A DNA stretch of 64,000 bases from NCBI GenBank assembly GCA_013399015.1, contig VWZX01001144.1, forward strand, positions 682,001 to 746,000, written 5' to 3'. This stretch comes from Galbula dea (lineage: Eukaryota > Chordata > Aves > Piciformes > Galbulidae). A program made the translations under genes and the position numbers. Shown here piece by piece: positions 50,921 through 59,932 of the stretch. Under the pieces are notes generated by a model. The model saw only the letters and a program-made list of their open reading frames with translations. It searched no databases and was not told the DNA's origin. Every line of letters begins with the position of its first letter. Position 1 is the stretch's first letter.

Positions 50921-51601
50921 AGTACCTCTGTGGTAAGTTTGTTACAGTAGCTCTGGTAGCACCATGGGCACAAATCCTGTGCCAACAGCTCTATCTGATG
51001 TGCAAGTCATGCTGTCAGTATCTGCCTCAGCACTGTAACCAGTGAAGAGGGAAGCTTTTAGGGAAAACTTCTGGTGTGTAGAGAGCAAAAGGACATGATG
51101 TGAGGGTGGTGTTTTCAAATGGTGATTTTTTTTTTTTCATCTTTTGTTTGTAAGTTCCCCAGAAGTGTTCACAGTAAGCCAAAGGCAGTGAACACACTTA
51201 AGATATTTCAGGAAACTACAGAGAGTGATGAAAGAAATTAGCTTACACTTTATAGCCATTCAAAAATAAAAGTAGGTGGGTGCTGATGGGGGTTTGTCCT
51301 GCAATCAAGTTTTTCCCCTCATGGTGAGAAACTGTTGTGTTTCTTTCACCACCTCTTCTGCTTTAGAGATAGCAGAAGGGAGCTAGGCAGTTGAGTGGCT
51401 CTGCCTTAAGAAGTGGTTGTGCCCTTGAACAGAAGCAATGTTGGGAGGGTAAAGTGGGATGGTTTGGGGTTGGTTTTGGTAACAGGTTGCAGGAGTTGTT
51501 TGGACAGAATGGTTTAGGATTGCTGGTGCACCCTTGTTCAAAGGTGTTTTTCATCTGCCAATACAATGCATTTACTTAAATGACTTTTTCTTACATTTTA
51601 G

Positions 51602-51651
51602 GAGCAGGCAATACAGGACAAACTCCAAACTCTGTCACAGAGCTGTGAAAG
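51602..51651 (+). CDS. WNK2: WNK2 exon 13: 50-nt microexon
   Basis: Encodes EQAIQDKLQTLSQSCE plus two bases of Ser. It aligns with EEQASQDKPPGLPQSCES of human WNK2, which supports an exon too short to find by ORF length. The acceptor is TTACATTTTAG and the donor AAAG|GTATCA, phase 2. The next exon supplies the final C of AGC. Function is unknown; it bridges the Pro-rich linker and the basic segment. Confidence 0.92.
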
Positions 51652-54122
51652 GTATCATTATAATCTCTTTGGCATAAGAAATGCTTGCTTTCTGGAGGCT
51701 GTTTTTCCTCTCTCTTCACAAGGCTAGGCTAAATGCCCAGCCTTTGCCTTGGCTGAGAGAAGAGTAGCAGGAGCTGACCAGGAGAAGATGGAAGGGTGCA
51801 TGTCTAAGGAGAAAGCTGCCAATGTTCTGTCTGCAGTGTGCCTATTTTGACTCTTCCAGCCCTTTGAATTCTTCAGTTTGGCTGCAGCATCCTAGCCTTG
51901 ATCTATGTCCCAAGAGCTTTTGTTTCAGCACATAACTTCTCTTTTTGTTAAGATAACTGTAAGTCCCTACTTCTGATGTTGTTGAATCTCTATAGAAACA
52001 TGCTATGCCAGTATAATTGGATATATAGTTTGTTCTCTCTTTGGGAATACAGCTGTATCACCTTCTGGAGTGATCTTTCCCCAGGTATGTTACAGGGAGT
52101 GGTGTATCAGTGAGAGTTGTGTGTTCAACCACTCAGAGGTATTGCTACCACAAGTGTTGGAGCACACAGCCAAAGCCGGTGCTGTGGTGTTGCAGGGTGT
52201 GAGGTCACCCTCGAGCCTAGGAGTGCTCATGACAATAAATAGTAACAATAAATAACCTCCAGAGCCAGATGAGCACTCCTCAGAAACAAGAGCACATTGC
52301 AGTTTTTGCCAGCCCTCATCTGCCTGAATCCGTACTCAGAAGCAGAAGGGGAAGCAGCAAGGTTTGGAGAAAGCAGTGAGGAAGAGCCCTGAAGAAGAAG
52401 GCTTGCTGCTGGACTGGAGAAGGGCTGAGTCAGGGAGGGCAGAGGCTGCTGCTTTGGGGGCAGGACTCCCCTCCCCAGGCATCTACTGCTACCCTGCTGC
52501 AGCTCCTGCTTCAGCCCCAGCAGTAAGGCAGATTGTTCTGGCTGGTGGTTGGCTATGGATGAGGTAGCTCTGAGGAGTGCATGTTCATCAGCAGCTGAAG
52601 GCTTGCCTGTTGCAGAAGCCAGTAACAGCTTATTGATTATTGATTTATTGATTATAAAGCTTTGGGATTAGGATTTTAGGGACCCTTTTCTGTTGTCCAG
52701 AATAGGCAAGATGAGTGAAGTTTATGGCCTCAGAAGACACCTCTCTCTCGATGCTTTCTTTCTACCCCTAAAGTTAGCCTGACATAAGGCAGCGCAACCC
52801 TGCAACCTTAAAATGCAACCTTTTCCCCCCCAAGAATTTGCTGCTTTTGAGTACTGATGGAAAGTGAAATCTAATGTTTTGTGACTACAGGTTAGTTCTG
52901 GCTATAAATAATTTAGCCAACATGAGTTAATTTTGTCTATTTTCAGTCCCCTTTTGGAGTTTAATCTGCCTGATCCCTAATTGTGCTGGAACAGCTGGCT
53001 GTGGCTGTCATATCTCCTCGTGGCAGGGGAGGTCTCTCGTTTCCAGGTGCCATAGGTAACTCAGCACTGGAGCTGGGTTCTGCTCTGCTAGGGTGGAAGG
53101 TAACATGAATCAAACAGCTGGCAGTGGCAGCAAAGATGTGATCTAGAGTCTATCCCAACCACAAAATGTGTTCCCTTTCCTAACATGAGTTGCATGTAGA
53201 AGGGAGGTGCTAAGGGAGTCAAAATGAGCTGTTCTGTGCATCTAGTGCAGAACAAGAAGTAGCAGCCTTAAATTTAGGGGGATCTCTAGGTCAGACTTCA
53301 ATTCTTTTATGTCTGTCCAGCTAAATGAACACAGGAATAACTTATCCAGGAAGGTTACGAAATCTCTTGGGAGCTTTGCAAGATCAGTTTATGCAGCCCT
53401 CTGTGAGGAGTGGTTTAGACAGAGCTGATCATGCTTCTGGGTAATAAATAGGCCAGATGGCCTTAACAGGTTCCTTTCTGACGTGGTTTTTATGAGCAGC
53501 TGACAGTTTCCTGCAGATCACTCGTGTGTTGATGTTTTCTGTACACGTCATCTTACAAGAGGCTTGTTAGCAGCTACTCTTTTGGCTGCTAAAAATAAGA
53601 TACTGTTGCTAGCTGGTCATCTAGGGTATTGTGGCAGAAACCCTTCCTTCTGATCCTTGAGAACTACAGACAGAGGAGTGGCAGTCTCTCTTGGGATGCT
53701 GTACTGGCTTCTCACTCTGTTTCTTCACAAACTGTGACCCTGTTTAGACCTTCTGCCCTGAGGGCAGGAGTTGAGAAAACTGGACCTTAGCAAAGTAGGA
53801 GCTCATGCAGTTCAGAGAGGGACTGTGAGCATCCCTGAAATGAAGTCTAGGGCTATGTGGACATGTGATAGGATGTTCCCTGAGGTGGTGGCAGAAATGT
53901 TAAGATCATTTCTCAGTAGGTGTGAGAGTCAGAGTACATTCCTGACCTGGAGCAGTTCACTTACTGAGCATCTTTCAATAGCTGGCTCAGTTTGGGTCAA
54001 GAGAGTGCAGATCTGCAGGTGTTACTTTAAACTCTTGTTGTGGTGTATCCTTCCTGTGCATACCTCCATTTTGTGTGGCAGGGGTTTGATCTGGGGCTTT
54101 TTCTTCCTCTCTCTTGTAAAAG
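51652..54122 (+). other. Intron 13
   Basis: 2,471 nt, GT-AG, phase 2. Contains an 11-bp perfect inverted repeat (52220/52269). No CR1 or coding-like block recognised. Confidence 0.93.
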
Positions 54123-54288
54123 CTACATGAGCCCAGATGTTGCTTCAGGGAAAGAGATGAGTGACAGCTTTGAAGGAGCAATAGGAAGTGGAAAACAAGA
54201 GGGGAAGTCTTCGAAGAAGCATAAGAAATCCACCCGCGCTCGCTCGCGCCAGGAGAAGTCCAGCAGGCCCAAGCTGACCATACTAAAT
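54123..54288 (+). CDS. WNK2: WNK2 exon 14: Ser-rich and basic segment before CCT-like domain 2
   Basis: One base completes Ser, then YMSPDVASGKEMSDSFEGAI and a strongly basic run KKHKKSTRARSRQEKSSRPK, then LTILN. The basic run resembles a nuclear-localisation or phosphoinositide-type patch but I have no evidence for either. The acceptor is CTCTCTTGTAAAAG. The donor is non-canonical: AAAT|GCAAGT, a GC donor, phase 0. Any GT used nearby breaks the conserved join LN-VCNTGDK. Confidence 0.95.
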
Positions 54289-54377
54289 GCAAGTACAACC
54301 TCTTGGAAGGGTGACTTTGTAGGGTTCCTCTGGCTTTGCCAGAAAGAACTGTATTGATCTTTGGTCTTTGCCTGCAG
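54289..54377 (+). other. Intron 14: 89-nt GC-AG intron
   Basis: Donor GCAAGT and acceptor TTTGCCTGCAG. Apart from the T-to-C change at position 2 the donor is consensus (GCAAGT), the usual pattern for GC-AG introns processed by the major spliceosome. The join restores conserved LTILN-VCNTGDK. Using the GT a few bases downstream leads to an immediate stop. Confidence 0.9.
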
Positions 54378-54494
54378 GTCTGTAACACAGGGGATAAGAT
54401 GGTGGAATGCCAGCTTGAAACACACAACCACAAGATGGTGACTTTCAAGTTTGATTTGGATGGTGATGCTCCGGAGGAGATTGCTACTTACATG
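54378..54494 (+). CDS. WNK2: WNK2 exon 15: first half of second CCT-like domain
   Basis: Thirty-nine codons, phase 0 at both ends: VCNTGDKMVECQLETHNHKM, then VTFKFDLDGDAPEEIATYM. This is the first half of the second CCT-like domain and is nearly identical to human WNK2. It ends at a Met codon with donor CATG|GTAGGA, the same alignment position and phase as the end of exon 6 in the first CCT-like domain. Acceptor TTTGCCTGCAG. Confidence 0.96.
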
Positions 54495-54657
54495 GTAGGA
54501 CTTGGTGATGGGGCTGCCTGCAGTCCCCTGGTACAGCAGCTTGCTTCAGCTAACTTACTCTCATGGGTCCTTGTTGACCAAGCCTTCTGGTAGTTGTGGA
54601 ATGGGGCACTGATCAAAGCATTGCTGTTTTCCTCTTTATTTTGGTGTGGCCTTGTAG
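54495..54657 (+). other. Intron 15
   Basis: 163 nt, GT-AG, phase 0, splits the second CCT-like domain; no repeat. Confidence 0.95.
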
Positions 54658-54825
54658 GTAGAGAATGAGTTCATATTGCAGAGTGAAAAAGAGACATTCA
54701 TTGAGCAGATGAAAGATATAATTGATAAAGCAGAAGATATGCTCAGTGAAGACACAGAAGGAGAACGGAGTTCTGACCAGGGAACGAGTCCCCAGCAGGA
54801 TGCTGATAGACTAGAAATGAGTGAG
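54658..54825 (+). CDS. WNK2: WNK2 exon 16: second half of CCT-like domain 2 and acidic tail
   Basis: Fifty-six codons, phase 0 at both ends. VENEFILQSEKETFIEQMKD finishes the CCT-like domain. IIDKAEDMLSEDTEGE is an acidic helix-like continuation, followed by a Ser-rich end (RSSDQGTSPQQDADRLEMSE). Acceptor GCCTTGTAG; donor TGAG|GTAAGA. Strong identity with human WNK2 up to the SEDT motif, lower after it. Confidence 0.95.
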
Positions 54826-55292
54826 GTAAGAAACATTAAAGCAGGGTTTCTAGGTGGTTCCTTTGTTTCTTGAGTCAGTTAGTGTAAATTCATTTTACAT
54901 CCTGTGTTTAAAAAAAATAAAATTTAATTAAAAAATGTTTCTTAGCTAGAAAAAGAATGCTTTTACTCCAGTAAAGCTTCCAATATGGGTGCTCCTTGCA
55001 TTGTAGTGGATATTTGGATATTAAGAGAAGTTCTTCACTGTGAGGGTGGGGAGACACTGAAACAGGTTGTTCAGAGAGGCTGTGGAAGCTCCATCCCTGG
55101 AAACTTTGAAGGCCAGGCTGGATGGGGCTGTGGGCAACCTGCTGTAGTGGGAGGTGTCCCTGACAGGCAGGGGGGTTGGGACTAGATGATCTTGAAGGTC
55201 CCTTCCAACTCTAACAGTTCTGTGATTGTCAGGAGACAGCTGGTTCTTCTATTGCTGTTTTTTCTTCTGGTTTTTGTTTTTGTTTTTCCCAG
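54826..55292 (+). other. Intron 16
   Basis: 467 nt, GT-AG, phase 0. Nearly half is a plus-strand CR1 (55014-55229) ending about 64 nt before exon 17. Confidence 0.95.
55014..55229 (+). mobile_element. CR1 LINE 3' fragment in intron 16
   Basis: Plus orientation: GAAGTTCTTCACTGTGAGGG, CATCCCTGGAAACTTTGAAG, then GATGATCTTGAAGGTCCCTT and CCAACTCTAACAGTTCTGTG at the 3' end. It occupies nearly half of a 467-nt intron. Confidence 0.95.
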
Positions 55293-55338
55293 GACAAGAG
55301 GCAGTCTCAGATGAAGACACCAGTGTATCAACAAAACG
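55293..55338 (+). CDS. WNK2: WNK2 exon 17: 46-nt microexon
   Basis: Encodes DKRQSQMKTPVYQQN plus one base. It matches the SRQSQANAPVYQQN stretch of human WNK2. Acceptor TTTGTTTTTCCCAG, donor AACG|GTGAAT, phase 1. The acceptor lies only about 64 nt downstream of a CR1 LINE 3' end in intron 16, so the branch point must fall in this gap or inside the repeat. Confidence 0.93.
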
Positions 55339-56784
55339 GTGAATATGCCTTTTGAATCCAAACTTAACCTCAAGCTTTAAGGCAGTCAGGAGTTTACACA
55401 GAACTTTGCTAGATTGAGGAGAAAAGCCACCAGGTACTGGTGGTTGGAAATAGATCTAGGAATATGGGTGTAACAGTGGTTCCTGGAAGGATCCTAAGGC
55501 TAGCCTGGGTGAGTCTAACACCTGGGGGTGTTCAGGGAAGTCTTGAATTTACACAAGCTGAGAAGAAGCAGTGGAAGAGTCAAGAAGGTAGAGGCAAGCA
55601 TACTTTTTTCACAACAATAACTGTGCTTGTAAGAGAAAGCTAGAAGATGATGTTTGCTTTGGTAAGTTAATTGAAATTTCTAACCCATAAGTTCTGAGCT
55701 CCTTTGGTGTTACAGGAGGGGATCTTGGCCTTCTGAACACAATCATATCTTATGGGTTTTGCAGACAGCAACAGAATGGGGGAAGGGAATTGGCCCTTGA
55801 TTATCTCTGGAAGTGCATGCTGGTGGGGAAAAATGAAACTGCTGCAGTGTTTCTCAGTGCACCTTTGTTTTTTGACGCAGCATTTTTATTTCTACTAGTG
55901 ACAGTTACAAAGTGTATCTAGTTCTGGTTTGCCATTTACATGTGCCAGGCTTTGAGAGAAGATGTGGAAGGAAATACTAGCTAGAAGGCTTCCAGTGTGA
56001 AAAAAGACTAGAGCACCTCCCCTGTGAGGATAGGCAGAAGGAGTTGGGGTTGTTCAGCCTGGAAAAGAGAAGGCTTCAGGGAGGGGATCTCATAGCAGCC
56101 TTTCAGTACCTAAAGGGGGATTATAAAATAGAGGGGGAGAGACATTTCAGCTGCTGAGACTGCAACAGGACAAGGGGGAATGGATACAAGCTGAATGGAG
56201 GGGAAATATAGAAATTAGGGGGAGGCTCTTTACTCAGAGGGTGGTGAGGCACAGGAACAGCTTGCCCAGAGAGGTTGTGGCTGCCCCATCCCTGGCAGTG
56301 TTCAAGGCCAGGCTGGATGTGGCCCTGGGCAACCTGGTCCTAGTGTGTGGCATCCCTGCCCATGGCAGGGAGGTTGGAACTAGGTGATCTTTAAGGTCCC
56401 TTCCAACCTGGGCCATTCTAGGAAAGGTGAAGCTGGATAAACTTTTCAAGACTAATAGATTTTTTTTTTTTTTTACTGTGAGTAAACTGTCCACAGTAGT
56501 GCTAGTAACATCTTCATGTGGGTAACTGTTACCCTTCTAAAAGTACAAACAGCTGCAAATAAAATTTCACATCACTTAATATATGTAGCAGGATCAGGAG
56601 GCATCACTGTCTCCCTTCCAGAAGGGACAGGAATCAAACTAGGAGCCATTGATTTAGTCTTCCTAACACTGTAGAAGTGCTGATATCTATTCCCTAAACA
56701 TGGAAATTAAGACTAGGTTTTCTCAGATGATTTGGAGTGAATGGAAACTATTGTGTTTGCTTTCCATTTTCTTTTCATCTCTAG
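55339..56784 (+). other. Intron 17
   Basis: 1,446 nt, GT-AG, phase 1. Carries the longest CR1 fragment of the window (56007-56422, plus) and a poly-T run near 56461. Confidence 0.95.
56007..56422 (+). mobile_element. CR1 LINE 3' fragment in intron 17, about 415 bp
   Basis: Plus orientation; contains GAGTTGGGGTTGTTCAGCCT, CAGAGAGGTTGTGGCTGCCC, CTGCCCATGGCAGGGAGG and GATCTTTAAGGTCCCTTCCA near its 3' end at CCATTCTAGG. The best-preserved copy in the window. Confidence 0.96.
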
Positions 56785-56901
56785 TTCTCCATACTGGAAA
56801 AAGGTGGTTTATTATATGTCCTGTGGTGGAAAACCCTACCACTGATGCACCAGAGTTTTCTCCACCGGTACCTCAGAGCACACAGCAGGCTGAAGGGCCA
56901 G
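56785..56901 (+). CDS. WNK2: WNK2 exon 18: conserved RWFIICPV motif
   Basis: Two bases complete Val, then LHTGKRWFIICPVVENP, a motif shared with human WNK2 (LHTGKRWFIICPVAEHP) and resembling the RRFIVSPV motif of WNK1. The rest (TTDAPEFSPPVPQSTQQAEG) is linker. Acceptor TTTCATCTCTAG; donor CCAG|GTATTT, phase 1. Confidence 0.95.
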
Positions 56902-57367
56902 GTATTTACAAACTGCATGGGAAATCTTTCCTTCTCTGCAGCAGCTCTGTCATCTCTCTTCTATTCTCACCTGACTTCCTTGGGATTGGTTCAGTTCATT
57001 TAGCCAGAGGAAGAAAATGATCAATTTGGTGAAGTCATGCATTTGAAGTGCATTGAGCCAAATCAGGAACTTTTCTTGGAGTTTCAGGAAGATCTCAGTA
57101 TTTTAGCTCTCCTGTAGGCTGTAAGACAGCTGAAGTTTCAGTCACTGCTCTTTTAATAAGCAGTGTCTTTACAGTGAAATGGTTTTGCACAACCTGAAAT
57201 TTTAGGTCCTGATTTGACCTGTACAACAGTTAGATTTTCTGACTAGAAGCACCAGTGGCTTATGGCTAGATGTGGTTAGTAGTGCAGCGAGCCAGGAGGT
57301 TTGCAGTGACTCTTTCATTCTGCGTGGCTCCTTAAAAAGTTATCCTTGATGTTTCTCTTCTTCCTAG
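56902..57367 (+). other. Intron 18
   Basis: 466 nt, GT-AG, phase 1, no recognised repeat. Confidence 0.95.
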
Positions 57368-58452
57368 ACCTGGAGCAGTCGGATGATCAGCAAGTGGGCT
57401 CAGCGGCGGTGGATCCGCCCGGTGTCTTAGCTGCTCAGCAGCTTCCCCTGCAAGCAGGTGTATGTGACAGCCCCATGGGAGCCTCTCCATCTTTGGCACA
57501 AGCTCCTGCTGCACCAGCATCCGCTGGCTTACCGAGCCAGGTGGAGTTTCCAGCCCCGGCGCTACCGACATCTGCTCCAAATATCCTGGAGCAGGCAGCT
57601 GCTAACGGCGGTCAGGCAGAGTATTCCCTGCTGCAGGCAGCGCTGCCCCCTCAGCCAGGCTCTGCTGCTCCCCGTGCTGCCTTGCCAGAGGAGCCTTCCG
57701 AAGCTCCTCCAGCTCCTCAGCACCCTCAGCCGCCGGCCGAGGAGGGCCCTTGCATCCCTGACGTGGAGATCGCGTGTTGCAGCGTCGGGCCGCCGATGTC
57801 GGTTCCGGCAGCTCCCGCGGCGGCAGCGGAGCTGTGCCCGCTCCCCGTGCTCCCGGATGCGGCGGTTTTGGAACGGCAGCCCGCGGCCCAGGTGGTCCCT
57901 CACCTGTCCGAGGCCAGCCAGCACGCCTTCGTGAACGCTGCCTTCCCGGCACCAGCCGCCTCTGACCCGCTGGGGCCGGCTGGGTCTCAGCTCCAGAGCC
58001 CTAGCCAGGTGCCGGTGGCTGCGTCCCAGCAGCACTCGGCGCTGCCTCCGGCGCAGCCCGTAGCCCCCTCCGGCGTAGGGATCAGCCTGCTGCAGCAGCA
58101 GCAGCAGCCGCAGCCCGGCACCGCCGAGTCCGATGGAGAGGGCCCCCCCAGGGTGGACTTCGTTGACAACACCATAAAAAGCCTTGATGAGAAATTGCGC
58201 AATTTACTTTACCAGGAATATGTTCCTACTTCTTCTGCATCAGCAGGGACTCCAGACACCTCTGTCCCATTAGAACAGGGTGACAGTGAATTTAACTTGC
58301 CACCTTTTCCTGAAGATCAAGTTCCCACATTGGCATTGGATTTGAGAGAACCAGGCCATAGCGTTGCAGATACCGGCCAGGAGGTGAAAGCTGCTGCCGA
58401 AGCCCAGTCGGTGCCACTCGTACCATCCGAGATCTCACCCTACCCAACACTG
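57368..58452 (+). CDS. WNK2: WNK2 exon 19: large GC-rich Pro/Ala linker exon
   Basis: About 361 codons, beginning DLEQSDDQQVGSAAVDPPGV. The first 250 residues are low-complexity Pro/Ala/Gln, including a run of five Gln encoded by pure CAG. They are followed by the conserved acidic and helical stretch ESDGEGPPRVDFVDNTIK, SLDEKLRNLLYQEYVP and TSSASAGTP. Acceptor TTCTTCCTAG. I place the donor at ACTG|GTTAGT. An equally in-frame alternative is GGAG|GTGAAA, ending the exon at 58383. If neither is used, the frame stops at 58501-58503. Bird-specific extra residues follow SASAGTP, so homology does not choose between these ends. Confidence 0.85.
58093..58107 (+). repeat. WNK2: (CAG)5 polyglutamine tract in exon 19
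   Basis: Five pure CAG codons (QQQQQ) preceded by CTGCTG and followed by CCGCAG; a candidate length-variable coding repeat. Confidence 0.95.
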
Positions 58453-59859
58453 GTTAGTCCAGCAGTGACTCTGCCCTTCATGAGCCCCAAATCCAGCTGT
58501 TAGGGACAGCTGCATAGCAGAGCTCAGAAGCAATGAGCCTGTGGTAGGACATGGATAGACTTCTTGCTTTTCTAAACATTGGAAGCTCCTGCTGCTGGGT
58601 ATATTACCTTTTCTCTGTTGAATGCTTTCCAACCTGAAAGTTCTTCTCAATTTTTACTGTCAGGTGCACTCTGACTCATTTTACATAAGTGCTTGTTTAG
58701 TGAAAGCCAAGCTTTTCCTTTGGGTTTAAAAGTGGAATAATGTCTTCATTCATTCTCCTTTTGGGTCCTGTTTCTAAGGCAGGCAGAAATGTGATCATTT
58801 TTCTGATGGTGCTAGAATGGAAACTACATGCGGGGTATAGTCATTCACGTTCCTTGAAGATAATCATGCTTCAAAAGGATTTTTATTTTAATATCAGTTA
58901 ATGGCAGTGATTACAATGCCTGCCTTCCAGTCACTCTTGAATAAAGTAAACACATCAGGAGCCTTTGCTTTGTTCAAGTGCTGCAGCTAAAGGATGGCAC
59001 TCCAGAGCTAGAATCATAAGCTAGAAGCTTCCTCTGCTCCTAGTCATGGTTTCTTTTGTCTTCCCCTGAGCTTGGCAGAGCAAGACTTCAATGGGAAGCA
59101 TCTGAGGAAAGCTGGAGCAGGTGGTCTGGGCCATTATCTCCTCAATGTCTCAGTTGTGCACCTGTGTTGCTTTCTATCAGATACAATCCTGAGTGTATGA
59201 CATTCAGCAGATTTGCAGTGCTTTCTGCTAGGAGATCAGCATATGCCTTACTTGAAAAGTAGCATTTCTGGAGATAGTTCCACCACCACTAGCAAGGGTG
59301 AGGCTGCCCTGTGTAGTGTCAGCTGGAAGAGCTGTATCAGCTGCTTGAAAGATGCTTTGTGTTACAGGAGAGACAGCTGCACATGAGTAACTCTTTAAAG
59401 CATATTGTTTATAACCATAAATTACTTCCTAGAGCAGATAAACTTCTCTCTCTATGGAAGGTGTTATGGCTGTCCAGTAATCTGAATTTGTCCTGTTAAA
59501 ATCTGTGCCAATAAACAGAGGAGAGACTTGGAATTTCTGCAGCCAGACATACAGCTGCAGAATGTATAGTCTGGCTGGATAACCAGAACAAAACTACACA
59601 ATGATACCTATAATTCAGTGCCTAATTTTAGTAACTTAGGCTGCAGTTTCCTCTGTGACACTGCCACTGCTTTTTTTTCTTCCAAGGGAGAAAGAAAAAA
59701 AAAAAAGGGGAGTTGAAGGAAAAGCTAGAGGGCCACCTCCACAGCCACTGTAAAATAGTTTAATGTTTCATGAGAGTGTGAGGGCAGAGAGGGAAGGAGA
59801 ATGCATTGCCTCTCTGCTTTGTGTGTGGGACTGAAGTTCTTTTTCCTTCTTACCAACAG
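58453..59859 (+). other. Intron 19
   Basis: 1,407 nt, donor GTTAGT, phase 0. Exon 19's frame continues 16 codons into it before a TAG at 58501-58503. A canonical AATAAA occurs at 58940-58945. Otherwise unique-looking. Confidence 0.85.
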
Positions 59860-59932
59860 TTGGAAACATCAGAGGTCCCTGGCATCGGTGCCCATTCCTC
59901 AGAAGCAAGAGGTGGGTCAGCAAGCAGAAAAG
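59860..59932 (+). CDS. WNK2: WNK2 exon 20: 73-nt exon
   Basis: Encodes LETSEVPGIGAHSSEARGGS, then ASRK plus one base. Support is mainly structural: acceptor TTCTTACCAACAG, donor AAAG|GTAATG, and a frame that is phase 0 on entry and phase 1 on exit. That is exactly what is needed to join exon 19 (phase 0 end) to exon 21 (which starts with two bases of a codon). I do not recognise the sequence from mammalian WNK2, so it may be poorly conserved or alternatively used. Confidence 0.68.

Larger units (their letters stand above)
48751..51601 (+). other. Intron 12
   Basis: 2,851 nt, GT-AG, phase 0. Contains a degraded CR1/L3-like relic near 49075 and an AT-rich simple tract near 50805. No coding-like segment recognised. 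Confidence 0.93.

Noticed and set aside
57562..58035. Arg-rich open frames on both strands across exon 19
   Set aside because: Shadows of the GC-rich WNK2 coding frame; high GC removes stop codons from all frames.
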